The notes: generated by a model not told the origin, from the sequence alone. 64,000 nt of DNA from Methylovirgula ligni (GCF_004135935.1 NZ_CP025086.1:1488001-1552000), one strand, 5' to 3'; shown: positions 26,997 through 36,710, counted from the first letter of the stretch. A program made the numbers and translations.

Positions 26997-28328
26997 ATGC
27001 AGATCGCGATGGTTGGCTCTGGTTATGTGGGCCTCGTTTCGGGCGCCTGTTTTGCGGACTTCGGGCACAAGGTCTGCTGCATCGACAAGGATGCCGGGAA
27101 GATCGAGGCGCTGAAGGCCGGCAAGATGCCGATCTACGAGCCGGGCCTTGCCGAACTGGTGATGACCAATGTGCGGCAGAACCGGCTGACCTTTGCCGAC
27201 GATCTCTCGGCGGTGCGCGGCGCGCAGGCGGTCTTCATCGCCGTCGGCACGCCGTCGCGGCGCGGCGATGGCCATGCCGACCTCACCTATGTCTATCAGG
27301 CGGCGCGCGAGATCGCCGCGGCGATCGAGGGTTTCACGGTGATCGTGACCAAATCCACCGTGCCGGTCGGCACCGGCGACGAAGTCGAGCGGATCATCCG
27401 CGAGGCGCGGCCGGACGCCGATTTCGCCGTCGTCTCCAACCCCGAATTCCTGCGCGAGGGCGCGGCAATCTCCGATTTCAAGCGGCCGGACCGCATCGTC
27501 CTCGGCCTGGAGGATCAGCGCGCCGAGGCGGTGATGCGCGAAGTCTACCGGCCGCTCTATCTCAATCAGGCGCCGATTCTCATCACCAACCGGCGCACCT
27601 CGGAACTCACCAAATACGCGGCCAATGCCTTTCTCGCCACCAAGATCACCTTCATCAACGAGATCGCGAGCCTGTGCGAAGAGGTCGGCGCCAATGTCCA
27701 GGATATCGCTCGCGGCATCGGCCTCGACAACCGCATCGGCGCGAAATTCCTGCATGCGGGGCCCGGCTACGGCGGTTCGTGCTTCCCCAAGGACACCCAG
27801 GCGCTGATCAAGACGGCGCAGGATTACGGCACGCCGGTCCGCATCGTCGAGACGGTCGCCGCGGTCAACGATCAGCGCAAGCGCGCCATGGCCCGCAAGG
27901 TGCTCTCCGCCTGCGGCGGCTCGGTGCGCAACAAGGCGATCGCGGTGCTGGGGCTGACCTTCAAGCCGAACACCGACGACATGCGCGATTCGCCGGCCAT
28001 CTCGGTCATCACCGCGCTGCAGGACGCCGGCGCCAAGGTCAACGCCTTCGATCCCGAGGGCATGGAGCAGGCGCGCCATTATCTCGATAATCTCAATTAC
28101 TGCAGCGACCCCTATGCCTGCTGCAAGGATGCCGCGGCGCTGGTCATCGTCACCGAATGGGACGAGTTCCGCGCGCTCGATCTCGGCCGCGTCAAATCGC
28201 TGCTGAGCGAGCCGGTCCTCGTCGATCTGCGCAACATCTACGCCCCGGACGAAGTCCGCCGGCAGGGATTCAAATATCTGTCCATAGGACGATATGAGGC
28301 GAACGGCGTCGTTGTGGCGCAAGTGTAA
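26997..28328 (+). CDS. ugd: UDP-glucose 6-dehydrogenase
   Basis: The 443-residue protein begins MQIAMVGSGYVGLVSGACFADFG, the dinucleotide site of UDP-glucose dehydrogenases. It carries GTPSRRGDGHADL, STVPVGT, NPEFLREG, and the catalytic GGSCFPKDT with Cys262, followed by LGLTFKPNTDDMRDSP. Length and motifs match bacterial Ugd/TuaD. It oxidises UDP-glucose to UDP-glucuronate, feeding the adjacent 4-epimerase. The gene is markedly richer in G/C at third positions than the genes on both sides and looks like the GC-rich right part of the window, so it may be the native copy around which a foreign locus inserted. Confidence 0.95.
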   Translation: MQIAMVGSGYVGLVSGACFADFGHKVCCIDKDAGKIEALKAGKMPIYEPGLAELVMTNVRQNRLTFADDLSAVRGAQAVFIAVGTPSRRGDGHADLTYVYQAAREIAAAIEGFTVIVTKSTVPVGTGDEVERIIREARPDADFAVVSNPEFLREGAAISDFKRPDRIVLGLEDQRAEAVMREVYRPLYLNQAPILITNRRTSELTKYAANAFLATKITFINEIASLCEEVGANVQDIARGIGLDNRIGAKFLHAGPGYGGSCFPKDTQALIKTAQDYGTPVRIVETVAAVNDQRKRAMARKVLSACGGSVRNKAIAVLGLTFKPNTDDMRDSPAISVITALQDAGAKVNAFDPEGMEQARHYLDNLNYCSDPYACCKDAAALVIVTEWDEFRALDLGRVKSLLSEPVLVDLRNIYAPDEVRRQGFKYLSIGRYEANGVVVAQV

Positions 28329-28358
28329 AGGCTTGGCTCGCTTGCGGAGGACATCCGA

Positions 28359-29054
28359 ATGGATACCGATATCACTCGTGATTTAAATGGCATCCCGGCC
28401 GTTTGCAGTGCGCGCGCGGAGGTTGCCGGAAAAGACGCGCAGTCGGGCCATGCCATCTGGCAAGGTCTCAGGCGCGTTCACTTACCCGCCCTATGGGACG
28501 CGAATGATCGATCCTACGCTCGATGTATCATCGGCCTCTATTATGCGGTTGCGGAAATCAGGTTGCCCGGCGATTTTGCGCAATTTGGCGTCTACCGCGG
28601 CCGCTCCGCGCGTTTCCTGGAATCGTTTTTGACGAGCGGACGGAAGCTTCATCTCTTCGACAGTTTCGAAGGTCTACCGACCGAGTGGACAGGTGTCCTG
28701 CCAGCGGGCGCGTTTAGACTCCGTGAGGCCGATATACCGCGGTTCGACCCCGAAACCTGCGTCGTGCATCGCGGCTGGTTCAAGGATACAGCGCCGCCGT
28801 TCGTAGCTGACTATCCGAAGCCGCTCGCCTTCATTCACATGGATGCCGATCTCTACACATCGACCATGGATGTGTTCGACAATATCAATGCGCTCATCGT
28901 GCCCGAGACGATCATAATGTTCGACGAATATGTGATGCAGGAGTCGGATGAGGAACATCGCGCATTGATTGACTGGACGCGCCGATATGATCGGAGGTTC
29001 GAATATCTCTGGCGGACCAATGGCGCACAAGTCTGCATCAGGATTCTTCAGTGA
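28359..29054 (+). CDS. TylF/MycF-type SAM-dependent methyltransferase
   Basis: This 231-residue protein has GDFAQFGVYRGRSARFL, the SAM-binding G-x-G-x-x-R pattern of TylF-family enzymes. HLFDSFEGLP, FIHMDADLYTSTMDVFDNI and IIMFDEYV supply the metal-binding acidic residues of this family. TylF/MycF enzymes O-methylate sugars. Between two nucleotide-sugar dehydrogenase genes, a role in O-methylating a sugar of the capsule is likely. It starts at ATG 28359 with GGAGGACATCCGA upstream, 30 bases after ugd, so it is probably co-transcribed. Confidence 0.85.
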   Translation: MDTDITRDLNGIPAVCSARAEVAGKDAQSGHAIWQGLRRVHLPALWDANDRSYARCIIGLYYAVAEIRLPGDFAQFGVYRGRSARFLESFLTSGRKLHLFDSFEGLPTEWTGVLPAGAFRLREADIPRFDPETCVVHRGWFKDTAPPFVADYPKPLAFIHMDADLYTSTMDVFDNINALIVPETIIMFDEYVMQESDEEHRALIDWTRRYDRRFEYLWRTNGAQVCIRILQ

Positions 29055-29106
29055 CGCGGTGACGTGGCTTGGTCGATGATCGTGACGGGCCAGAAGGAGG
29101 GCAGAC

Positions 29107-30450
29107 TTGTTGGCCGAAGGACCGAATCTGGCAGGCTTATTGGAGAAGATCCGCTCCCGGGACGCTGTGATCGGGATTGTCGGATTGGGTTATGTCGGTC
29201 TGCCGCTGGCCCTGGCGGCAGCGAAGAAGGGATTTCGCGTCGTAGGCTTTGATATCAATTCCGGGTGTGTGGTTGAACTGAACGCTGGGAAGACGCCGTT
29301 AAAACACATACCGGCGGATGAAATCAAAGCGGCGATCCGTGCCAGATTATTTGAAGCGACGGATGAATTTTCGCGGCTTTCGGAGCCCGATGCGATCATC
29401 GTCTGTGTCCCGACGCCGCTCGGCCAACATCGCGAGCCCGACCTCACTTTTGTCGAAGGCACAATGGAAGCGATCGCCAAAGCGCTTCGCCCGGGGCAAT
29501 TGATCTCGCTCGAATCGACGACCTATCCGGGAACCACGTCGAAGATCTGCCGCCCAATTCTCGAGAAAAGCGGCCTGCGATCGGTACGGGACTTTTATCT
29601 CGCATATTCGCCGGAACGCGAAGACCCAGGCAATCTCGATTTCACGACCCATTCCATTCCGAAGGTTGTTGGCGCCGATGGGCCGGAAGCACTTCGGCTC
29701 GCGCTCGCCCTTTACGGTTCAATTGCCGATCGCGTCGTTCCCGTCTCGTCGCTCGAGACGGCTGAAGCCGTGAAGATCTCCGAAAATGTATTTCGTGCCG
29801 TCAATATCGCGCTCGTCAACGAGTTGAAGATGGTCTACTTCCGGATGGGCGTTGATATTTTTGAAGTCATAGAAGCGGCGAAGACAAAGCCGTTCGGTTT
29901 CATGCCCTTCTATCCTGGCCCGGGCCTTGGCGGCCATTGCATTCCAATCGACCCATTTTATCTCTCTTGGAAAGCCCGCGCTTATGGCGTCAATACGAAG
30001 TTCATCGAATTGGCTGGAGAGATCAATGCCGATATGCCGCGGTGGGTGATCGACCGCATTGCCAACGTTCTCAATGGCCGCACTCGAAAATCCCTGTCAT
30101 GCGCGCGCATATTGATTGTGGGTGTGGCGTATAAAAAGAACATTGGCGATGTGCGCGAGAGTCCTGCGCTCACCATCATGCAGCTGTTAAAGGAGCGCGG
30201 TGCGGAAGTCGAATTTCATGACCCGCATGTGCTTGCGATCCCTCCAACGCGGGACCACAGCCGCCTTGCCGGGCTAAGGTCAATTCATCTGACGCCTTCG
30301 ATAATCGCGGCCTATGATATTGCGGTAATCATCGCAGACCATGACAATGTCGATTGGCATATGCTTGTGAAATCTGCACCGGCAATCGTCGATACGAGGA
30401 ACGTCCTGAAGCGGCTCGGATTCGAGGAAGAGAAGATAGTCATCGCGTGA
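29107..30450 (+). CDS. nucleotide-sugar 6-dehydrogenase (WbpA/VipA/WecC family)
   Basis: This 447-residue protein has IGIVGLGYVGLPLAL at the NAD site, PTPLGQHREPDL, ESTTYPGTT, YSPEREDPGN, and the catalytic GGHCIPIDP with Cys278, then GVAYKKNIGDVRESP. The YSPERxDPGN and GGHCIPIDP forms belong to the UDP-GlcNAc/UDP-ManNAc dehydrogenase group rather than to Ugd. It should make a second uronic acid donor, probably UDP-N-acetylhexosaminuronate. A perfect AAGGAGG lies six bases before TTG 29107. It is the last rightward gene of the polysaccharide locus. Confidence 0.88.
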   Translation: MLAEGPNLAGLLEKIRSRDAVIGIVGLGYVGLPLALAAAKKGFRVVGFDINSGCVVELNAGKTPLKHIPADEIKAAIRARLFEATDEFSRLSEPDAIIVCVPTPLGQHREPDLTFVEGTMEAIAKALRPGQLISLESTTYPGTTSKICRPILEKSGLRSVRDFYLAYSPEREDPGNLDFTTHSIPKVVGADGPEALRLALALYGSIADRVVPVSSLETAEAVKISENVFRAVNIALVNELKMVYFRMGVDIFEVIEAAKTKPFGFMPFYPGPGLGGHCIPIDPFYLSWKARAYGVNTKFIELAGEINADMPRWVIDRIANVLNGRTRKSLSCARILIVGVAYKKNIGDVRESPALTIMQLLKERGAEVEFHDPHVLAIPPTRDHSRLAGLRSIHLTPSIIAAYDIAVIIADHDNVDWHMLVKSAPAIVDTRNVLKRLGFEEEKIVIA

Positions 30451-30770
30451 CATGGGAGCGGCGAATCCGCCCTAGAGCTGATCGGCCGACGCTTTACGGG
30501 CCCTAATTGGGATGACGATTGCCTCGGGCCCGCGCGAGCGCAAATGTCCCCATCGTAACCAACGTGGCGCCTGGCGAAGTTCATTTGCGGATAATGCTAG
30601 CCGACATGCGTCCGCGGAAGATGCCCGATTATTGGCGCAGCGCGGATCTTAAACCATCGGATGACGCTCGGAATGCCATCTCTTGCTCCGCTCACAAAGG
30701 CGGTAGCGCTTTTGCGAGAGCGCTGACGGTGAGGTCTTCGGGCAAAATGGCTGCTTGCCGAGGTGCTTGC
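30451..30770. other. intergenic boundary of the polysaccharide locus
   Basis: This region of about 320 bases lies between convergent genes. Two GGGCCC palindromes lie about 30 bases apart near 30500-30530, and a short GGCG/CGCC-type hairpin follows the stop. A 160-codon plus-strand frame (30519-31001) overlaps the monooxygenase gene antisense and is not supported. Confidence 0.4.
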
Positions 30771-31790
30771 TCAGATGGTCTCGCTAGAGAAGGCCGGCTG
30801 TTCGGCAGCAAGGCGGCCGGCATCCGCGATGAGTTCGAAGGAACGCAACCGCGTGGCATGATCGTAGACATCGGAGACGATCATGAGTTCGTCGGCGCCG
30901 GTCTCCGCAACGAGCGCGGCGATGCCCGAACGCACCGTATCAGGCGACCCGATGATCGAACGGGCCAGCATCTTCATCGCCTGCGCCTTTTCCAAGGGTG
31001 ACCAATAAGTCTCGATGTCGTCGATTGGTGGCTGGCTCAGGCCGCGCGCGCCGCGGAAGATATTCGTGAAAGACATCTGCTGCGTTGTGGCCAACCGGCG
31101 CGCCGCCGTGTCACTCTCCGCGGCGATAATGTTGACGCCGACCATCACATAGGGCCGGGCAAGTTGTTCAGAGGGTTTGAAGCAGCTGCGGTAGATTTCC
31201 AGCGCAGAGATCAGTAGTTCGGGCGCAAAATGCGAGGCAAAGGCGTAGGGCAGACCGAGTTCCGCCGCCAGCATTGCGCCGAAATGGCTCGATCCGAGAA
31301 TCCATAGCGGCACCTCCGTCCCCGCCGCCGGTACCGCGACGATCCGCTGGTTCGGACTGGCGGGCGCAAAGAAGGCCTGTAATTCAAGCACGTCCTGCGG
31401 GAAATGGTCGGCCGCCTCAGGCGATCGGCGCAACGCCCGCAGGGTGATCTGGTCGGTGCCCGGCGCACGGCCGAGGCCAAGGTCGATGCGGCCCGGGAAC
31501 AAGCGCGCCAATGTCCCGAACTGTTCCGCGATGACGTAAGGAGCATGGTTTGGCAGCATGATTCCCCCGGCGCCGACCCGGATCGTCTTCGTCCCCGCAG
31601 CGATATGGGCAATCACGATTGACGTCGCGGCGCTGGCAACGCCCGGCATGTTGTGGTGCTCCGCCACCCAGATGCGGCGATAGCCCCATTTTTCCGCATG
31701 GGCCGCGAGATCGCGGGCATTGTCGAGCGCGCCGCGTGCGTCGGTGTCCTCGGTGACGCGGACAAAGTCGAGGATGGACAAGGCCGTCAT
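30771..31790 (-). CDS. LLM-class flavin-dependent monooxygenase
   Basis: The 339-residue product has the luciferase-like TIM barrel: SILDFVRV at the first strand, [47 protein letters not shown] and [28 protein letters not shown]. These match the MsnO8/YhbW-type single-component luciferase-like group, which uses FMNH2 and O2. The substrate is unknown. It has a strong AGGAG before ATG 31790. It stands alone, converging on the polysaccharide locus, so it probably belongs to a different functional unit. Confidence 0.87.
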   Translation of the reverse strand: MTALSILDFVRVTEDTDARGALDNARDLAAHAEKWGYRRIWVAEHHNMPGVASAATSIVIAHIAAGTKTIRVGAGGIMLPNHAPYVIAEQFGTLARLFPGRIDLGLGRAPGTDQITLRALRRSPEAADHFPQDVLELQAFFAPASPNQRIVAVPAAGTEVPLWILGSSHFGAMLAAELGLPYAFASHFAPELLISALEIYRSCFKPSEQLARPYVMVGVNIIAAESDTAARRLATTQQMSFTNIFRGARGLSQPPIDDIETYWSPLEKAQAMKMLARSIIGSPDTVRSGIAALVAETGADELMIVSDVYDHATRLRSFELIADAGRLAAEQPAFSSETI

Positions 31791-32033
31791 GGACTGCTCC
31801 TGGAAGACCGCGTGGTAGCGAGCCGCTGTATGCTCACCGCACGATGCTGCGGTCCTTCGTGCGCTGCTGCGCGAAATTCCTGCTCATGACTATTTCGTTA
31901 GCCATGTGAACCGGCGCAAGGGGGAAGGACCGCGGCGTTGCGACGATAGTCGAGCTGACCGGTCATCAAGCTGACGAGACCAAGAGGTTGGACGATCCTC
32001 AATTCCTGCCGCGAACGGGTGCTCCGTCTGCGA

Positions 32034-35000
32034 TCATAATGTCTCTGGCTGCTCACGTCCCATGACGGCGGCGCTCGAGATTGTCGACCGGCCTCGACCG
32101 AGGTTACGAATGAAAGTGTAAAACGCGGGCGTGAACAGCAGGCCGAATCCGGTCACGCCTAACATGCCGAAGAGAACTGCCGTTCCGAGCGAGCGACGCA
32201 TCTCCGCGCCAGCCCCGGTGGCGACAGCGAGCGGCGCGACACCAAGTATGAACGCGAATGACGTCATCAGGATGGGTCGCAACCGCGTGCGCGCCGCATG
32301 CACGGCGGCATTGCCGGCGCTCGCACCCTCGTGTTCCTTTTGGCGGGCGAACTCGACGATCAGGATTGCGTTTTTAGCCGCCAGGCCCACCAAAACCACA
32401 AATCCGATCTGCGCTAGGATATCGATCGGCAATCCACGCGCGAGAAGCCCCGTGACCGACGCGAGGAGGCACATCGGCACGATGAGGACGACAGCCATAG
32501 GCAGCTTCCAGCTTTCGTATTGTGCAACAAGGACCAGAAAAACGAACAGCGCGGCAGCGCCAAACACCAACAAGGTCGGCGTTCCCCGCTCTTCCTGTTG
32601 AAACGCCAGCTCAGTCCACTCAAAGTCGATGCCGTTGGGAAGAACTTTGCGCGCCAATTCTTCCATGCGCAGCAAAGCCGTGCCGGAGGCGACGCCCGGG
32701 GCGCCGACGCCTTGGACCTCGGCTGCGGGATATAGATTGTAGCGCGGAACCCGGTAGGGGATCGTCGTGTGTTTCAGCTGCGCAACGCTGCCGATCGGCA
32801 CCATCTGCCCAAGAGAATTGCGGGCCTTGAGATTCGCAAGATCTTCCGACGTCCGCCGATAGCGTCCATCGGCCTGGGCAATGACCTCGTAAGTACGACC
32901 GAGATAATTGAAGTCGTTGACGTATTGGGAGCCGAGATAAACCTGAAGCGTGGAGAAAATATCGGTCGGAGTCAGGCTGAGTTTCTCAGCCTTTTCCCGA
33001 TCGATATCGGCGAACGTGGACGGAGACGCGGCGTTAAACAGCGTGAAGACGCCGGCAAAATCAGGGTCTTTGTTGGCCGCTGCGACGAGAGCTTTTGCCG
33101 CGCCCACCAAGGCTTGAGGGCCAAGGCCCGCCCTGTCCTCCAACATAAGCTTGAAGCCGCCAGAGCTCCCGAGACCCTGAACCGGCGGCGGCGATATGGT
33201 CAGCACATACGCATCTTTGATGACGGAAAGTCGTCTGCGAAGATCCGCCAGCACGGATTCGGCGGTAACACCTTCCAGTTCGTGATTATAAAGCGAGGGC
33301 AGCCCCGAAAAAATCGTTGCGGTATTTGGCGCGTCCGTTGATGTCGTGGCGTCGAGTCCCACAAACGGCGCGTCGTGCTCGACGCCTTTCGTCGACAGGA
33401 TGATGTCGTTGGCCTGCCGGACGACTGCCTCGGTTCGAGACAGGGCTGCGCCAGGCGGAAGTTGTATGATCGTGATCAGATAGCCCTGGTCCTGTTCCGG
33501 AATGAATCCCGTCGGTGTTCGTGCGAACTCAAGAGCGGCAAGGCCAATCAGACCGACATACACAATCAGAACCACACCCAGAGTTCGAACAAGTCGGGCT
33601 GTGAGGCGGCCGTAAGATGCTGAAAGTGTCTCGAATCCACGGTTAAACAATCCGAAGCCCTTGGAAATAACGTTTCCCAGTGCTCCGCGGGAAGTGTCAG
33701 CGCTATGTGCTTTAAGCAGAATTGCGCAAAGCGCCGGGCTCAAGGTGAGGGAGACAAAGCAGGAAATCACCGTCGAGGCGGCGATCGTCACGGCGAATTG
33801 GCGAAAGAAAAGACCGGTAATTCCCGATAGAAAGGCAGCCGGCACAAAGACGGCGCATAAAGTGAGCGCAATGGCAATAAGCGCGCCGCCGACTTCGTCC
33901 ATTGTGCGGTGCGCCGCCGCCGACGGCGCCATGCCCAATTCGAGGTTCCGCTCGACATTCTCCACGACGACGATCGCATCGTCGACAACAATACCAACGG
34001 CAAGCACGAGGCCAAATAAGGATAGGTTGTTGATCGATATTCCGAACAGCAACAATACGCCGAACGCCCCCAACAAGGAGACCGGAATGGCGATCACTGG
34101 AATGATCGTCGCCCGCCAGGTTTGAAGGAAAACAAAGACGACGCCGACGACCAGCAGGATCGCGACAAAGATCGTAACGATGACTTCGTGTATGGACTTC
34201 GAGATGAAAATAGTCGGATCGTAGACAATGGTGTAGGCGACGCCCGGGGGAAACGCTTTACTCAACTCGCGCATCGTCGAAACGACTTCTTTGTCGACCG
34301 CGAGTGAGTTTGCGCCTGGCTCCGCAAAAATGAGCAAGGGAAGTCCGTAGTAATGATCGACGAACGCGCTGCTCCCGTAGTCCGCGGCACCTACCTCGAC
34401 GCGCCCGACGTCGCGCACGCGAGTCACACGGCCCGCACCATCTGACTTTATAACGATGTCGCCGAACTCCTCCGGCGTCGCCAGCCTTCCGCGCGCTTCC
34501 ACGCCGACCTGGTAGGCTGCGGCGCTGGGAACCGGCGGCCGATTTAGGACGCCGGCTGCAACTTGCAGATTTTGCGCCCGGAGTGCGTCCAGAACCTGGG
34601 CGGCGCTCAAGTCGTGCGCGGCGACCTTGTCGGGATCCAGCCAGATCCGCATTGCATATTCACGCCCGCCTTGAAACTGGACGTCACCCACGCCCTGAAG
34701 ACGTGCCAGTTCGTCCTTCACGTGAAGGGTCAGGTAATTCGAAAGGTAGAGCGTGTCTCGCGACCTGTCCGGCGAAAACAGGTGAACCGCGAGAAGAATA
34801 CTGGGCGTAGATTTTCGGACTTGCACGCCAAGGCTCTGCACATCGGCCGGGAGGCGCGGCAACGCGTCCTGCACACGGTTTTGCGTGAGCATTTGCGCGA
34901 CGTTGAGGTCTGTTCCGATCCGGAAAGTCACGGTGATGGTGAGATTGCCATCTCCGGTGGACTGGCTGCTCATATAGAGCATGTTTTCGACGCCGTTTAT

Positions 35001-35210
35001 CTCTTGTTCGAGAGGCGTCGCGACCGTGCGCGCCACCGTATCCGCGGACGCACCCGGCAACGAGGCGGTGACCTGCACCGTCGGCGGCACGACCTCAGGA
35101 TATTGCGCCACCGGCAAAACAGCGAGAGCGCCAAGGCCGAGAAGCGTTATGAAAATGCTGAGAACAATTGCAAATCGCGGACGATCGATGAAGAAATGGC
35201 TCAATCGCAT
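32034..35210 (-). CDS. RND efflux pump inner-membrane transporter (AcrB/MexF type, HAE1)
   Basis: This 1058-residue protein has the full HAE1-RND pattern: MRLSHFFIDRPRFAIVLS at the first membrane segment, ASLPGASADTVARTVATPLEQEINGVENMLYM, the proton-relay pair in GIVVDDAIVVVEN, GFIPEQDQGYLI and GLAAKNAILIVEFA. Length is normal for AcrB/MexB. It would extrude drugs or other amphiphiles using the proton gradient, in complex with the adaptor encoded five bases upstream and an outer-membrane channel not present here. The substrate cannot be read from sequence. Co-regulation with the adaptor by the divergent TetR protein is likely. Confidence 0.95.
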   Translation of the reverse strand: MRLSHFFIDRPRFAIVLSIFITLLGLGALAVLPVAQYPEVVPPTVQVTASLPGASADTVARTVATPLEQEINGVENMLYMSSQSTGDGNLTITVTFRIGTDLNVAQMLTQNRVQDALPRLPADVQSLGVQVRKSTPSILLAVHLFSPDRSRDTLYLSNYLTLHVKDELARLQGVGDVQFQGGREYAMRIWLDPDKVAAHDLSAAQVLDALRAQNLQVAAGVLNRPPVPSAAAYQVGVEARGRLATPEEFGDIVIKSDGAGRVTRVRDVGRVEVGAADYGSSAFVDHYYGLPLLIFAEPGANSLAVDKEVVSTMRELSKAFPPGVAYTIVYDPTIFISKSIHEVIVTIFVAILLVVGVVFVFLQTWRATIIPVIAIPVSLLGAFGVLLLFGISINNLSLFGLVLAVGIVVDDAIVVVENVERNLELGMAPSAAAHRTMDEVGGALIAIALTLCAVFVPAAFLSGITGLFFRQFAVTIAASTVISCFVSLTLSPALCAILLKAHSADTSRGALGNVISKGFGLFNRGFETLSASYGRLTARLVRTLGVVLIVYVGLIGLAALEFARTPTGFIPEQDQGYLITIIQLPPGAALSRTEAVVRQANDIILSTKGVEHDAPFVGLDATTSTDAPNTATIFSGLPSLYNHELEGVTAESVLADLRRRLSVIKDAYVLTISPPPVQGLGSSGGFKLMLEDRAGLGPQALVGAAKALVAAANKDPDFAGVFTLFNAASPSTFADIDREKAEKLSLTPTDIFSTLQVYLGSQYVNDFNYLGRTYEVIAQADGRYRRTSEDLANLKARNSLGQMVPIGSVAQLKHTTIPYRVPRYNLYPAAEVQGVGAPGVASGTALLRMEELARKVLPNGIDFEWTELAFQQEERGTPTLLVFGAAALFVFLVLVAQYESWKLPMAVVLIVPMCLLASVTGLLARGLPIDILAQIGFVVLVGLAAKNAILIVEFARQKEHEGASAGNAAVHAARTRLRPILMTSFAFILGVAPLAVATGAGAEMRRSLGTAVLFGMLGVTGFGLLFTPAFYTFIRNLGRGRSTISSAAVMGREQPETL

Positions 35211-35215
35211 TGGCG

Positions 35216-36454
35216 TCAGTCCGCGTCTTGGCTGGTTGATGAATATCGAATCGTGCCGTTCTTTGGGCTGACCTTGCTTCCTGGCGCCGCGTAGAGAAGG
35301 CCGTCGATGATCACCTTTGTGTCTGGCGATAGACCCGAGGAAATGACACGAAGACCGCCGCGTAAATCGCCCACCTGTACCGCTTTCGGAACGACTGTGC
35401 CGTCTGCGCTGACCGTCAGGACAACGTAACTCGATTGATCAGGCAGGACCGCCGCATCCGGCAGCATCAAAACCGGCCCCGGGGGCGATGCGGCGACCCG
35501 CACCCGAGCGAACGCGCCGGGCGTCAAGTCGAATTTGGGGTCCTGGATGGTCGCTCGCGCGTGAATTGTTCCGCTTGAGTGGTCAAGCTCATTATCCACG
35601 AAATCGAGAACGCCTTCTCGGCTGAAATGGTCGTCGTCATTGAGGGCGAGCTCTATCCGGTTTCCCAGGGCGCCGCCGGCCTGCGCGCGATAACGAGAAA
35701 ATGTCTCGTAATCCGATTCACTCATATCGAAGTCCAGGTGGATCGGATCGAGAGAGACGAGCGTGGCAAGGAGTGTAGTCGGGCTCGTCGCGGCGCGGCT
35801 GCCGGCGACAAGATTTCCAATCGAAACGAGATGTGTGCCGATGCGCCCCGTGAACGGCGCCGTAATGCGGCAATGATCAAAATCAAATTGGGCGTCGCGG
35901 ACGGCAGCTTTAGCGGCATCGATCGCCGCCACTGCGCCTTGCCGGTCCGAGGTGCGTTGATCGACGCTCTCGACGGTACCAAATGATCGGGTGGCGAGCG
36001 CTTGTGCGCGCGCCAGCTCTTGATCCGCCAGTACCAATTGTGCATTTGCGCTTTTCAGCTGCGCCTGCGCCTGCGCGAGCTTAATCGCGTAAGGCTCCGT
36101 ATCTATGGTGAAGAGCAGATCGCCTTTACGAACTATGGCGCCATCCTTGAAATAAATTCCGGTCAATATACCGCCGACCTGCGCGCGAAGTTCGACACGA
36201 TCGACGGCCGAGAATTGTCCGAGGAAGGTCAGCTTTTTATCGACTTGCCGTTCGAGGGGGTCGCTGACGATGACTTGCGGGAGTGATGGACCTGTAGCAG
36301 CCTGCGCGCCAGCCCGATCGTCGAGCAGGAAGAAACGGCTGGATCCGACAGCCAAAATGAGCAGAAGCGCCACGCCTGCAGCAATCCATATTCTCTTTCT
36401 TCTCCGCCGTGACGCTGGATTGGCCGACTTTCGAATCTCTGCTTGGCTGCTCAT
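35216..36454 (-). CDS. RND efflux periplasmic adaptor (AcrA/MexE type)
   Basis: The 412-residue adaptor has an N-terminal membrane anchor (RIWIAAGVALLLILAVG) without a lipobox Cys. It has the lipoyl/hairpin halves VELRAQVGGILTGIYFKDGAIVRKGDLLFTID and RITAPFTGRIGTHLVSIGNLVAG, plus a coiled-coil hairpin between them and a C-terminal beta barrel. It links the inner-membrane pump to an outer-membrane channel. ATG 36454 begins MSSQAEIRKS; GTG 36463 and a longer frame to 36547 are alternatives. It heads a two-gene operon read away from the TetR gene at 36711. Confidence 0.92.
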   Translation of the reverse strand: MSSQAEIRKSANPASRRRRKRIWIAAGVALLLILAVGSSRFFLLDDRAGAQAATGPSLPQVIVSDPLERQVDKKLTFLGQFSAVDRVELRAQVGGILTGIYFKDGAIVRKGDLLFTIDTEPYAIKLAQAQAQLKSANAQLVLADQELARAQALATRSFGTVESVDQRTSDRQGAVAAIDAAKAAVRDAQFDFDHCRITAPFTGRIGTHLVSIGNLVAGSRAATSPTTLLATLVSLDPIHLDFDMSESDYETFSRYRAQAGGALGNRIELALNDDDHFSREGVLDFVDNELDHSSGTIHARATIQDPKFDLTPGAFARVRVAASPPGPVLMLPDAAVLPDQSSYVVLTVSADGTVVPKAVQVGDLRGGLRVISSGLSPDTKVIIDGLLYAAPGSKVSPKNGTIRYSSTSQDAD

Positions 36455-36625
36455 TTCGTCCACGGCATTTCTCTCATCTTCATCGCGGCGTATCCGCCGC
36501 AGGAACACGGCCGGACGCTTCGGAGCGCCGGTGTTTTTGCAATTCAAGCAAATCCCCCCGCTATCCCCTTGGCGCGCCCACCGGAGCTTGTTTTCCCCGT
36601 GAACGTCATTTTAATTCCATTTTTG

Positions 36626-36637
36626 TATCGATCGATA
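36626..36637. promoter_or_regulatory. candidate TetR operator palindrome between efflux operon and regulator
   Basis: TATCGATCGATA is a perfect 12-bp palindrome in the AT-rich divergent gap between the RND adaptor gene and the tetR gene. TetR proteins usually bind such inverted repeats at the shared promoter. Position and symmetry are visible; binding is inferred. Confidence 0.5.
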
Positions 36638-36710
36638 TATAACTGTCTCGTTGTTTGAACAAGGCCGTCAATCGAATTATGTGTTCTGCGTTACAGAAAA
36701 GGAGGCGATC

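Noticed and set aside
26961-28322. A 453-codon minus-strand frame over ugd
   Set aside because: Antisense shadow of ugd, whose plus-strand product has all catalytic motifs.
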